From Staphylococcus simulans (GTDB taxonomy: Bacteria > Bacillota > Bacilli > Staphylococcales > Staphylococcaceae), in the NCBI RefSeq assembly GCF_002902285.1, contig NZ_PPRU01000019.1, positions 23,029 through 87,028 on the forward strand: a stretch of 64,000 nucleotides of DNA, read 5' to 3'. The translations under genes and the position numbers were made by a program. Under the pieces are notes generated by a model. The model was not told where the DNA came from. It searched no databases and saw nothing but the letters and a program-made list of their open reading frames with translations. Shown piece by piece: positions 52,562 to 60,765 of the stretch. How positions within the stretch are numbered: the stretch's first letter is position 1; every line of letters begins with the position of its first letter.

Positions 52562-52777
52562 ATGATGACTTTAGCATATCCAATTTTATACATCACAAGA
52601 AGAGAACACAGTCATACTCAAAAATACGTGGCACAGCAGTTAAGTATTTCGCCACAACGTTATCAATTAAAAGAGAGTGGTAAGGCAAATTTCACATTGC
52701 CAGAAGCACGGATATTGAGTGATTTATATGACAAATCCATTGATGAATTATTTAGTGAAGAAATTAAAGTACGTTAA
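52562..52777 (+). CDS. Cro-like HTH regulator
   Basis: A 71-residue XRE-family protein: ITRREHSHTQKYVAQQLSISPQRYQLKESGKANFTLPEARILSDLY is a full helix-turn-helix, ending in the DLFSEE-type tail (ELFSEEIKVR). It is the first gene of the rightward operon, divergent from the repressor, the place of a Cro or Str-type regulator in SaPIs. The start is one of two adjacent ATGs (52562 or 52565) behind GGGAGG. Confidence 0.85.
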   Translation: MMTLAYPILYITRREHSHTQKYVAQQLSISPQRYQLKESGKANFTLPEARILSDLYDKSIDELFSEEIKVR

Positions 52778-52797
52778 TTTAAAGGAGGCATAAACCA

Positions 52798-53043
52798 ATG
52801 ATTAAAACTAAAGATTTCACAACCACACTGCTTGAACATAAGACACTGTGGACAATGTACGATCTAATGGCACATACGAACAAAAGCAGAAATACATTAT
52901 TGAAAAAGTTGTTGCTGAATCCAAAGCACCAATCAAAAATTGAAGATTTCACACATGCACCAGCACATAAAAATGACCATTGGTCTTTTGTTGCAAAGTA
53001 TATGAAGCAATACATCGAAGAAAATCACAATCAAATATTTTAG
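52798..53043 (+). CDS. Small DNA-binding-like protein (DUF771-like)
   Basis: An 81-residue protein. The middle part LWTMYDLMAHTNKSRNTLLKKLLLNP looks like a helix-turn-helix that selects tag or excisionase-like targets, and the WSFVAKYMKQYIEEN tail fits the DUF771 pattern common in staphylococcal phages and islands. Possible roles are excision or transcription control; none is shown. The Shine-Dalgarno is AAAGGAGG. Confidence 0.6.
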   Translation: MIKTKDFTTTLLEHKTLWTMYDLMAHTNKSRNTLLKKLLLNPKHQSKIEDFTHAPAHKNDHWSFVAKYMKQYIEENHNQIF

Positions 53044-53059
53044 AAAGCAGGTAACTGAA

Positions 53060-53275
53060 ATGAAACAACAAGTGATTATTACTAAGTCAGTTGTAGGTTG
53101 GTACAACATAAAAGACACTAACCACAATCTATTACTGAATATTGCACCAGATGTCTTTGAAAAGCACTTTCCGGAAGTGGGCGAAGATATTTCAATCGCA
53201 TGTATGGAGTTGGATATTAACAGAGTATTAGAACTTAAAAATAAGAAAAAGGTAGGTAACCAAATTGAAAATTAA
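53060..53275 (+). CDS. Hypothetical protein
   Basis: A 71-residue soluble protein, not recognised. ATG follows GAAAGCAGGTAAC. It is predicted to mix strands in the first half (QVIITKSVVGWYNIKD) with a charged C-terminal helix. It overlaps the next gene by 11 bases, so it belongs to the early operon. Confidence 0.65.
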   Translation: MKQQVIITKSVVGWYNIKDTNHNLLLNIAPDVFEKHFPEVGEDISIACMELDINRVLELKNKKKVGNQIEN

Positions 53276-53675
53276 GCAAAAGTATTATTTGTCTAAAGTA
53301 GTTAAAGTGTTAGAGAAAGTATTAGATGAAAAGGATAAAGATGTATTTTTATCGGCAAAAGACAGATTTCATTCAATTACTTATCATAAATATAGCGATA
53401 CAGCATTTTACGAACACATTTTAAAGTTAGTTCATAAAGAGTTGTTTAACATTCTTGCAGAGTTGGATTTTGAAGATGAGGCATTTCCAATCATTGATGA
53501 AGTAACTATGACATTAAGCGACGTTATGAACGAAGATAAAGAAATTTACCACTATACCGTCAAAGACAGTACAGGAGAACATGAACATACAACAGATCGT
53601 GAAGGTCATGTAATTGGGATTTTAGAATGGGCATTAGATTATATCGTTGGAAATATCGAAGTGGAGGACATTTAA
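53265..53675 (+). CDS. Hypothetical protein
   Basis: A 136-residue acidic protein, not recognised. It begins at TTG behind AAAGGTAGGTAAC. Two parts are visible: a helical first half (residues 1-70) and a His/Asp-rich segment (HYTVKDSTGEHEHTTDREGH near residue 94). The His cluster could bind metal, but no known motif is present. The stop and the next ATG are adjacent. Confidence 0.65.
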   Translation: MKIKQKYYLSKVVKVLEKVLDEKDKDVFLSAKDRFHSITYHKYSDTAFYEHILKLVHKELFNILAELDFEDEAFPIIDEVTMTLSDVMNEDKEIYHYTVKDSTGEHEHTTDREGHVIGILEWALDYIVGNIEVEDI

Positions 53676-53972
53676 ATGAATGTAAGAATTATTGACTTAA
53701 TTTGTGATATTGAAGTGATCAAAGAAAAGTTTGAGGATTTAAAAAGTACGCATGGTTGGTTTATTTCAAAAGCGTTTCCTTATAACCAACTGGATAATAT
53801 GAAAGATGTAAAAAATCATGGACTCCGTTATGTTGAGCAGCGTATTCACTGTGAACAATTATTTGACTTAATGCACACATATATTGAGCGGTTCGACGAA
53901 CTCATTCAAAAGTTCCATGAATTAGAAAAAGCGTCATCAGTGAAGTCGGGAAACGAAACTGATAACGCGTAA
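53676..53972 (+). CDS. DUF1474 island protein
   Basis: A 98-residue helical protein with DIEVIKEKFEDLKSTHGWF near residue 10 and HGLRYVEQRIHCEQLFDLM near residue 49, the DUF1474 pattern of staphylococcal pathogenicity islands and some phages. Function unknown. It is a good marker of SaPI-type elements and stands in its usual place upstream of the primase gene. Confidence 0.8.
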   Translation: MNVRIIDLICDIEVIKEKFEDLKSTHGWFISKAFPYNQLDNMKDVKNHGLRYVEQRIHCEQLFDLMHTYIERFDELIQKFHELEKASSVKSGNETDNA

Positions 53973-54005
53973 AAATGAATCACAAAAGAAAGGAGAAACC
54001 TCTCT

Positions 54006-54923
54006 ATGTTTAATCTGAATTATGATGATGAACTTCATGTAACATTATATCAAAGTTTGACATCAAAAGGAACAGATAACGTAAAAAATATAAAATGGTC
54101 TGACTGGTGCGAGTTTTTAACTCGTCCAGTTATCAGCCCTAATAAATATGCTAACGGTTTAGCGATTTATGGAGATATTGACGATGGTGTAGATGAGAAA
54201 ACGGGTGAGGTTTTACACCATCGTAGAAAAGATGAAAATGTAATGTATCGACAAGTGTTTTCTTTGGATTATGACGATATCGACAATATGAACCGATTTC
54301 TAAATAACGTTAAAGATAAGATGAAACATTTTGCATATTTTATATATAGCACATTCAGACATCGTGATATACATGATGAGAATGATAAAAACTTACGTCC
54401 TAGGTTTCGTTTATTGATCCCTGTAGACGATATTTTAGAGCCTGACGAATACACAAAGTATGCTGGAGCGTTATCAAGGTATATTGGAGAACCGATTGAT
54501 GAATCATGCTTTAAACCAATTCAATTATCAGCATTACCCGTTATAAGTAATAAAGACGCACCATATCATTGGTATAACAATGATGCTCCCTTCATCACAC
54601 GTGACCAATTGAATAAATGCCTTGCTAAGTTCCCTCTCAATGCAACTCAGAGCGAATCTCAGAATATTATAGTCAAATATAAGAGACGTGACAGCGCATA
54701 TTGGCGTGATATTGCATTTGGAGTTAGTGAAGGTGAACGGAATCAAACCTTAGCTTCATTAATAGGTTATTTGTTGCGTAGATATGTAGATCAATATTTG
54801 GTCTATGGTCTGGCAAGTGCGTGGGCAATGACATGTACACCACCAATTGAACAAAAAGAAGTAAATAAAACATTCGAAAGTATTTTAAAAAGAGACAATC
54901 AAAATAAGAAGGGGGGGTTCTGA
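54006..54923 (+). CDS. pri: Island primase (PriCT-domain)
   Basis: Primes island DNA replication. A 305-residue protein: residues 80-200 hold a primase-polymerase-like region with FSLDYDDIDNMNRF, FRHRDIHDENDKNLRPRFRLLIPVDD and IQLSALPVI; residues 225-300 hold a PriCT-1 helical domain (GERNQTLASLIGYLLRR, PPIEQKEVNKTFESILKRD). SaPIs usually pair a small primase with a Rep helicase, exactly as seen with the next gene, whose TTG start directly follows. Confidence 0.85.
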   Translation: MFNLNYDDELHVTLYQSLTSKGTDNVKNIKWSDWCEFLTRPVISPNKYANGLAIYGDIDDGVDEKTGEVLHHRRKDENVMYRQVFSLDYDDIDNMNRFLNNVKDKMKHFAYFIYSTFRHRDIHDENDKNLRPRFRLLIPVDDILEPDEYTKYAGALSRYIGEPIDESCFKPIQLSALPVISNKDAPYHWYNNDAPFITRDQLNKCLAKFPLNATQSESQNIIVKYKRRDSAYWRDIAFGVSEGERNQTLASLIGYLLRRYVDQYLVYGLASAWAMTCTPPIEQKEVNKTFESILKRDNQNKKGGF

Positions 54924-56402
54924 TTGAGTGAAGTAACTAAAGAAGATGTATTCGAGTTAATCGAAAAAACTAACTATATGACCAATAACGACGATTGGCG
55001 CAGTAAATTAAGACGAACAGCAACAACTAATGCATTAAAAAAGACAACAACTAACGCAGAGATTATTTTAGGCAACGATGGAAGTTTAAATAATTTAGTT
55101 CAATATGATGTATTTGAAAATGTCACTAAACTTAAACGCCTTCCTTACTGGCGTTCAAAAGACGATACAAATTACTATTGGGCTGATATTGACACAACGC
55201 ATGTTATTTCTCATATAGACAGAGTTTATCATGTGCAGTTCAGCCGTGATGTTATGGATAGTGTTATAGAAAAAGAAGCTTATCAAAACAAATTCCACCC
55301 TATCAAATCACTTATTGAAAGTAAACAATGGGACGGCGTAAAAAGAATAGAAACACTTTTTATTGATTACTTAGGTGCAGAAGATACACATTATAATCGT
55401 GAAGTAGCTAAAAAATGGGTGATGGGAGCAATTGCCAGAATATACAAACCCGGTATTAAATATGACACAATGGTTATTTTATACGGTAAACAAGGCGGGG
55501 GTAAATCAACACTGGCGAGCCGTATGGGTGGTCAATGGTATAACCAAAGTATTAATACATTCAAAGGTGATGAAGCATACAAAAAGCTACAAGGTTCATG
55601 GATTTGTGAAATTGAAGAACTATCAGCCTTTCAAAAATCTACTATTGAAGATATTAAGAGTTTTATCAGTGCGGTTGTTGATATTTACAGAGCTTCATAC
55701 GGCAAACGTACTGAGAGACACCCACGTCAAAGTGTTTTTGTAGGTACAACGAACAACTATGAGTTTTTAAAAGATAAGACAGGTAATAGACGTTTCTTAC
55801 CGGTTACTACTGATAAGGATAAAGCAACTAAAAGTCCGTTTGACGATCTAACACCTGAGGTTGTTCAACAAATGTACGCAGAAGCTAAAGTATATTTTGA
55901 TAAAAATCCTATCGATAAAGCATTGCTTTTAGACAAAGAAGCCTCAGAAACTGCTTTAGAAATGCAAGCAGAACATTCAGAGAAAGATACACTTATCGGT
56001 GAAATAGAGGACTTCCTAGAGCAACCTATACCATCTGATTATTGGTCGTTAAGTTTACATGATAAACAGATTTTATTCAATGGTGTAAATGGTACAAATT
56101 CAGATAATCACAGATTCTCTTTTTATAACGACGGTACTTTATTCTCATTAGATGGTTCAAAGCCCGGTCAATATGTATGGCGTGATAAGGTTTGCAGTAA
56201 AGAAATATGGAAAGTGATGATGGGCAGAGATGACCAGCCTCAACCTCATTATTTACGTAAGATTGATGAAGCGCTTAGAAATACGCGCTATTGTGGGATA
56301 AGTAAAAAACAATCTCGATACGGCGAAGGGATCGGTAAACAATATGGATTCGATGTTGATATGTCTTCGTACTATTCTGAATTAATCAATATAAAGTCAT
56401 AA
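54924..56402 (+). CDS. rep: Island replication initiator/helicase (VapE family)
   Basis: A 492-residue ATPase of the virulence-associated protein E family, the SaPI Rep that binds the origin and unwinds it. Walker A is YGKQGGGKS (residues 187-195), Walker B is WICEIEEL near residue 226, and sensor/arginine-finger regions follow (VGTTNNYEFLKDKTGNRRFLPV near residue 271). It begins at TTG after a GGGGGG ribosome site. The iteron array starts only six bases after its stop, consistent with Rep acting next to its own gene. Confidence 0.9.
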   Translation: MSEVTKEDVFELIEKTNYMTNNDDWRSKLRRTATTNALKKTTTNAEIILGNDGSLNNLVQYDVFENVTKLKRLPYWRSKDDTNYYWADIDTTHVISHIDRVYHVQFSRDVMDSVIEKEAYQNKFHPIKSLIESKQWDGVKRIETLFIDYLGAEDTHYNREVAKKWVMGAIARIYKPGIKYDTMVILYGKQGGGKSTLASRMGGQWYNQSINTFKGDEAYKKLQGSWICEIEELSAFQKSTIEDIKSFISAVVDIYRASYGKRTERHPRQSVFVGTTNNYEFLKDKTGNRRFLPVTTDKDKATKSPFDDLTPEVVQQMYAEAKVYFDKNPIDKALLLDKEASETALEMQAEHSEKDTLIGEIEDFLEQPIPSDYWSLSLHDKQILFNGVNGTNSDNHRFSFYNDGTLFSLDGSKPGQYVWRDKVCSKEIWKVMMGRDDQPQPHYLRKIDEALRNTRYCGISKKQSRYGEGIGKQYGFDVDMSSYYSELINIKS

Positions 56403-56407
56403 GAGCG

Positions 56408-56661
56408 AGACAGTAAGACAGATATAAGACAGTTACAAGACACCCTCAATACTTTGTGGGAGTAAGTGCCACGCTATAACTGTCTCGGTGTCTTATAAAC
56501 TTTCCTCTAAACTTTAGAAAAAATTACTATATATTCTCAAAGTGTTGGGAGGAAATCATAAGACAGTAAGACAGTATAGCTCTATCCTTTGTGGCAGTAA
56601 GGTTTAAAGGTGTCTCATAGCTGTAACATGGCATAAGACAGTGGGACACTTAACAAGACAA
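56408..56661. other. Candidate replication origin: AGACAG iterons around an AT-rich core
   Basis: The 6-mer AGACAG or AGACAC occurs at 56408, 56416, 56427 and 56438, and inverted (CTGTCT, GTGTCT) at 56480 and 56488. It recurs at 56561, 56569 and 56636, with an inverted copy at 56610 and a degenerate GGACAC at 56644 and AGACAA at 56656. AGACAGTAAGACAG stands at both 56408 and 56561, and CTTTGTGG-AGTAAG at both 56452 and 56587. Between the two blocks, 56494-56540 is strongly AT-rich. SaPI origins have this plan: short iterons on both sides of a melting region beside rep. Confidence 0.8.
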
Positions 56662-56673
56662 TGGAGGTTGAAA

Positions 56674-57015
56674 ATGAACAAAAATAGATTAAAAAATAAA
56701 ATATTGGAGTATATCAAAACTCACAAAGAAACATCATTTGTAGAAATAGAAAGGATATTTGAAGAAAATAACTTCAATTACAAAGGGGATATAGCATATT
56801 TAAGCGAAGAAAATACCAATGTTGTATTTTGGATTGGTTGGAATGAGGAAGCGTTCAAGATAATTTCTGATTTAAAAAGAGAGGGGGATATAGAAATGAC
56901 AATATGTCCGCCAATATATTATATGATCGATGGTAAATGTTTAGAGTTACCTATTGTAAAGTCAAAGAACATCAAAACAGAACATTGGTTACCGGTTGCG
57001 TTTTCAGTTGTATAA
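56674..57015 (+). CDS. Conserved staphylococcal island/phage protein
   Basis: A 113-residue protein starting at ATG behind ATGGAGG, just past the iterons. The sequence (ILEYIKTHKETSFVEIERIFEENNF, then EENTNVVFWIGWNEEAF, ending in KTEHWLPVAFSVV) recalls a family of small proteins next to the replication module of staphylococcal islands. The N-terminal part could be a winged helix. Function unknown. Eleven upstream in-frame codons lie inside the iteron repeats and were dropped. Confidence 0.7.
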   Translation: MNKNRLKNKILEYIKTHKETSFVEIERIFEENNFNYKGDIAYLSEENTNVVFWIGWNEEAFKIISDLKREGDIEMTICPPIYYMIDGKCLELPIVKSKNIKTEHWLPVAFSVV

Positions 57016-57030
57016 TACCCCAAACCCTTG

Positions 57031-57060
57031 CCACAACTAGCGTTATATACCCTAGTGTGG
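57031..57060 (+). promoter_or_regulatory. Dyad overlapping the capsid-operon promoter
   Basis: CCACAACTAG (57031-57040) and CTAGTGTGG (57052-57060) form an inverted repeat with one unpaired base. It covers the -35 position and the spacer of the promoter. A regulator binding here would control the capsid operon, either as repressor or as activator compensating for the poor -35. Confidence 0.5.
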
Positions 57061-57066
57061 TATAAT
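57058..57066 (+). promoter_or_regulatory. Extended -10 promoter of the capsid operon
   Basis: TGGTATAAT is a perfect extended -10 element (TGnTATAAT). No good -35 is present at 16-18 bases (TAGCGT). The expected transcript start is near 57073, 65 bases before the portal gene. Confidence 0.75.
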
Positions 57067-57080
57067 TTAGATAAATAAAT

Positions 57081-57113
57081 CGAACATATGTACTAAAACA
57101 GAACAAATGTTCT
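57081..57113 (+). promoter_or_regulatory. Two LexA boxes controlling the capsid operon
   Basis: CGAACATATGTACT (57081-57094) and AGAACAAATGTTCT (57100-57113) match the Gram-positive LexA consensus CGAACATATGTTCG, with intact GAAC-N4-GTTC half-sites in the second and one change in the first. Their centres are 19 bases apart, just after the transcript start. The host uvrB box in this window has the same form. In SaPIs the packaging operon is likewise repressed by host LexA. Confidence 0.85.
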
Positions 57114-57137
57114 TGTTAGTAGAAAGCAGGTGAAAAA

Positions 57138-58340
57138 GTGCCGAAGTGGTTAGATAAGATACTTGGAATCAAACAATTAGAACAACAAGCGACAAAACAA
57201 TATGAAATGTTAACGGGCAACTTCCGCACACTAGGCAGTTTCAACGGTGACGCATGGAGTAATGATATATATCGCAGTGCAGTTGATACCATCGCCCGAC
57301 ACATTGCCAAGTTATCCGGAAAGCATGTCGCAAATGGTATGCGTGATGATAACTATTCAAAAATCAATCGAATATTAAGCAATCGTCCGAATCCTTATAT
57401 GAGCGGATATGACTTTTTATATAAAGTGGCCACACATTACTATTTGTATAACAATGCATTTATCTTAATTCAGAAAGACTCAAAAGGTAATCTCAGCGGA
57501 CTATATCCTTTATCAGCTTCAAGTGTAGAGTATGTGGTTGATGGTTCAGGTGAAATGTATTTGAAAATCCTATTTAACAGTGGTGATATTGTACATTTTC
57601 ATCATTCAGAAATTGCGGTGCTGCGTCGTCACTTTAATTCAAATGAGTTATTAGGCGATACGAATGACGCAATCATGAACACGTTAGATCTTGCTTATAC
57701 ACAACAAGAAGGTCTCAGCAATACCATTAAAAACTCAGCGCAAATCAGAGGTTTGTTGAAATACAATCAGACATTAGCACCTAAAAAGCTGAAAGAAGCC
57801 AAAGATGAGTTCATGAATAATTATATGACGATGGATAATAACGGTGGTGTGATTCCATTAGATGCAACTTTAGATTATGTCCCATTGAGTTTAAATGAGG
57901 CTGATATTGAAACACCGCAAATTCAAGCCGTCAAACAAAAGATATATGATTATCTAGGCATTAATGAAGCTATGGTGACTGGTAACTATAGTGAAGACCA
58001 ATGGCAATCCTTTTATGAATCTATCATTGAACCATTCGCTATACAGTTATCCTCAGAATTGACAGATAAGATATTTACCGAACGTGAACAGGCATTCAGC
58101 AACCGTATTATTTTTGAAGCGTCACGTCTACAGTATGCAAGCACCAAATCAAAAGCTACTGTGATAAAAGAGTTGTTACCATTAGGTGTACTCACAATCA
58201 ATCAAGCTTTAGATCTGCTTAATCTGCCACGTGTAGAAGATGGTGATGAACGCATTCAATCATTGAACTATATAGAAAAACAATTAGCGAAACAATATCA
58301 AATCGGAGATAAGGAGGCAACACCTGATGAAAGAGATTAG
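57138..58340 (+). CDS. HK97-type portal protein
   Basis: Forms the dodecameric ring at one capsid vertex through which DNA enters and leaves. The 400-residue protein has the HK97 portal features: SNDIYRSAVDTIARHIAKL near residue 36, YMSGYDFLYKVATHYYLYNNAFI near residue 86 and the stretch PQIQAVKQKIYDYLGINEAMV near residue 260. GTG start behind GAAAGCAGGTG. First gene of the LexA-controlled operon; the stop overlaps the protease gene by 14 bases. Confidence 0.93.
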   Translation: MPKWLDKILGIKQLEQQATKQYEMLTGNFRTLGSFNGDAWSNDIYRSAVDTIARHIAKLSGKHVANGMRDDNYSKINRILSNRPNPYMSGYDFLYKVATHYYLYNNAFILIQKDSKGNLSGLYPLSASSVEYVVDGSGEMYLKILFNSGDIVHFHHSEIAVLRRHFNSNELLGDTNDAIMNTLDLAYTQQEGLSNTIKNSAQIRGLLKYNQTLAPKKLKEAKDEFMNNYMTMDNNGGVIPLDATLDYVPLSLNEADIETPQIQAVKQKIYDYLGINEAMVTGNYSEDQWQSFYESIIEPFAIQLSSELTDKIFTEREQAFSNRIIFEASRLQYASTKSKATVIKELLPLGVLTINQALDLLNLPRVEDGDERIQSLNYIEKQLAKQYQIGDKEATPDERD

Positions 58341-58893
58341 AAGTGCAGAAATACAGACAGATACCCAAAATGGTGAAATGGTGCTTGAAGGTACAGCAAT
58401 CGTCTTTGATAAACCCGCACTGATTAATACACCGACAGGCTCATATACTGAAGTCATCAAACGTAATGCGCTGGACGGTTTAAAATTCAATGACACACGT
58501 TTATTAGTGTCACATGATCATAACCGTTTACCATTAGCTAAATCTCCTAAGACGATGAAAATATGGCGAGATGATGCAGGCATGCATTTCAGGGCAGTAT
58601 TGGCAAATACCGAAGAAGCTCGCTCAGTTTATGAAGCTATCAAACGTGGAGATATGTCAGGCGTATCATTTGGTTTCACAGTATCAGACGGCAGTCGATA
58701 CGATGTAGAGACACGCACACGTACAATTACAAAAATAGATAAAGTATTAGAGTTTTCTGTGGTAAATTTCCCTGCTTATTCAGAAACATCTGTTGAAGCC
58801 AGAAGTCAAATGCAGGAAGCAGAAATGAGACAACAGCAAATTAATAAAGCGAAAATCAATTTAAATAAATTATTTATGAAGGAGTTAAAATAA
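58327..58893 (+). CDS. HK97-type prohead protease
   Basis: Cleaves the scaffold domain from the capsid protein during maturation. A 188-residue protein of the herpesvirus-assemblin-like fold (peptidase U35/S78). The catalytic His is in LLVSHDHNRLPLAKS near residue 58, and the Ser in GDMSGVSFGFTV near residue 112. A C-terminal helix, rich in Gln/Glu/Lys, completes it. One base separates it from the capsid gene. Confidence 0.92.
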   Translation: MKEIRSAEIQTDTQNGEMVLEGTAIVFDKPALINTPTGSYTEVIKRNALDGLKFNDTRLLVSHDHNRLPLAKSPKTMKIWRDDAGMHFRAVLANTEEARSVYEAIKRGDMSGVSFGFTVSDGSRYDVETRTRTITKIDKVLEFSVVNFPAYSETSVEARSQMQEAEMRQQQINKAKINLNKLFMKELK

Positions 58894-58894
58894 T

Positions 58895-60127
58895 ATGTTC
58901 AATACAGTACAAGAAGCATTTAACCATTATCGCAATGCGTCGCTTGAAGATATTGAAACACGCGCTGGGGAAATCAGAGGCACAATCGAGAATGACCCTG
59001 AGGCAGATGTGACTAAGTTAAATATCGAGATTGAAGGATTAAACCAAGCGAAAGAAAATATCAAAGAAAAGGAGCAGGAACAAGTGGAACAACGTTCATA
59101 TAATCCAATTACAGGACAACAATTTAAAACTCAAGATGTACCAAAAGAAAATATCTTTGGTTCAGATGAATATAGATCAGCATTTTTCAAAACAATGTTA
59201 GGACAAGAATTATCTAACGTGGAACAACGTACATTCAATCATGCAATGGATTTACAAAAAACTGAACATCGCGCAGATGAGTTTACATCTTCATCAAATG
59301 CGAGTGCGGTGATTCCTGAACAAACATTGAATGAAGTCATTCGTCGTGCTAGAACACAAGGCGGATTACTAGCTAATGTACGTTCATTCAATATGCCTAC
59401 TAAAATCCGTATCCCAATTAGTACACCACAAGAACGTGCAGAATGGCATACAGAAGGCGCATATGTTGAAGCAGACAAAGCAGTTACAACAGCCGTGTCA
59501 TTTGAAGCGAATGAGATTATTAAAATCTTCAGCATTTCAGTTAAAGCTAAAACAATGTCAATCTCAGCTTTCGAATCATATCTTGTTGAAGAATTGACTA
59601 ACTGTGTTGTTGAAGCAATTGAATATGCACTTATCAATGGTACAGGTAAAAACCAAGGTCAAGGTATCTTAACAGGTATCACATGGGACAAGTCAAACAG
59701 CTTAACACTAACAGGCAAGTACACAGACTTCACACAAGCGCTAGGAATGCTTGCACGTGGTTATGCACAAAATGCTAAGTTCGCAATGAGTAATGCAACA
59801 TTGTATAACCAAGTATACGGTGTGATGGATGCTAACCAAAGACCTATCTTTATCCAAGATGCACAACGTGAGAATGTCGGATATATCTTTGGTAAACCCG
59901 TTATCATTGATGACAATATCGAAGACGGTACAATTCTATTAGGTGACTTTAATTATATCGGTTATAACTTGCCACAAGGTATTATGCTTGAAAGTTCACG
60001 TGAGTCATCATTCCGTTCTGGTCTGATTGATTATCGTGCTATGGCAGTTGCAGATACACGTGTATTAGTTGATGAAGCATTTGTGAAGTTATCGGGTTCA
60101 TCTACAACATCATCAGCATCAGCATAA
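58895..60127 (+). CDS. HK97-type major capsid protein with scaffold domain
   Basis: Builds the island's own head. In 410 residues, the first 100 or so are a charged coiled coil (IEGLNQAKENIKEKEQEQVEQ), the delta/scaffold domain that the protease removes. The HK97 fold follows, with SSNASAVIPEQTLNEVIRRA near residue 131, FNMPTKIRIPISTPQERAEW near residue 168 and the P-domain and A-domain stretches to the C-terminus. Not remodelled from a helper phage but self-encoded, the key trait of cf-PICIs. Confidence 0.95.
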   Translation: MFNTVQEAFNHYRNASLEDIETRAGEIRGTIENDPEADVTKLNIEIEGLNQAKENIKEKEQEQVEQRSYNPITGQQFKTQDVPKENIFGSDEYRSAFFKTMLGQELSNVEQRTFNHAMDLQKTEHRADEFTSSSNASAVIPEQTLNEVIRRARTQGGLLANVRSFNMPTKIRIPISTPQERAEWHTEGAYVEADKAVTTAVSFEANEIIKIFSISVKAKTMSISAFESYLVEELTNCVVEAIEYALINGTGKNQGQGILTGITWDKSNSLTLTGKYTDFTQALGMLARGYAQNAKFAMSNATLYNQVYGVMDANQRPIFIQDAQRENVGYIFGKPVIIDDNIEDGTILLGDFNYIGYNLPQGIMLESSRESSFRSGLIDYRAMAVADTRVLVDEAFVKLSGSSTTSSASA

Positions 60128-60192
60128 TATTATAAACCAGTTAGGGCATCAGTGATTAGCTGGTGTCCTTTATTCATAAAGGAGTGTTCACA

Positions 60193-60474
60193 ATGATTAT
60201 ATCTATTGAAGATGCGCGCAATACTTTAAGAGTGGATGGAGACTTTAACGATGAGATTATCATTCCATTAGTCGAGGCGATACCTAACTACTTGTACCTA
60301 ACAACTGGGCGTGATTGGTTAGATGAATCAGTACAACCATTAGCACAGACAACAGCTAAGTTCATATTACAACTATGGTTTGATCCACAGACACAAGATA
60401 GTGAACGATTGAAGCGTACGATTGATAGTTTGTTAGTATCTTTAACAGCATTAGGACGTGATTTTGATGGCTAG
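60193..60474 (+). CDS. Head-tail connector protein (gp6-like)
   Basis: A 93-residue helical protein of the gp6/YqbG-type connector family that extends the portal: MIISIEDARNTLRVDGDFND with PLVEAIPNYLYLTTG, then FILQLWFDP. The start is ATG at 60193 behind AAAGGAG; ten upstream in-frame codons were rejected. It overlaps the HNH gene by eight bases. Confidence 0.85.
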   Translation: MIISIEDARNTLRVDGDFNDEIIIPLVEAIPNYLYLTTGRDWLDESVQPLAQTTAKFILQLWFDPQTQDSERLKRTIDSLLVSLTALGRDFDG

Positions 60475-60760
60475 AAGTATTCCGCAGTCCTTTTATAAGT
60501 CTGCTAAATGGATTAAGTGTAAAAACAGTTATATGGCTAAGCAAAATTATATTTGTGAAAGATGTGGGGCGCTAGCGAGTATTTGCCATCATAAAGTATA
60601 TCTGAATGCTGAGAATTATAAGAATCCATATGTATCACTTAATCACGACCATTTGGAAGCATTGTGTCAAACGTGTCATAATCAGGAACATTTTGGAAGT
60701 ATCGCAATTGGTGAAGGATTACAATTTGATGAAAAAGGAAACATTATAAAAATTAAATAA
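60467..60760 (+). CDS. HNH endonuclease (cos-packaging type)
   Basis: A 97-residue HNH nuclease. Zinc pairs are CERCG near residue 32 and CQTCH near residue 73; the HNH core is CHHKVYLN near residue 42 and NHDHLEALC near residue 65. Small HNH proteins encoded beside terminase genes are required, with the terminase, for cutting cos sites in many Gram-positive phages and in cos-type SaPIs. It lies just before a cos-like region and terS. Confidence 0.92.
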   Translation: MARSIPQSFYKSAKWIKCKNSYMAKQNYICERCGALASICHHKVYLNAENYKNPYVSLNHDHLEALCQTCHNQEHFGSIAIGEGLQFDEKGNIIKIK

Positions 60761-60765
60761 AATGA

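Noticed and set aside
56408..56661. CRISPR-like array
   Set aside because: The repeats are only 6-14 bases, irregularly spaced and in both orientations. They fit iterons, and no cas genes are present.
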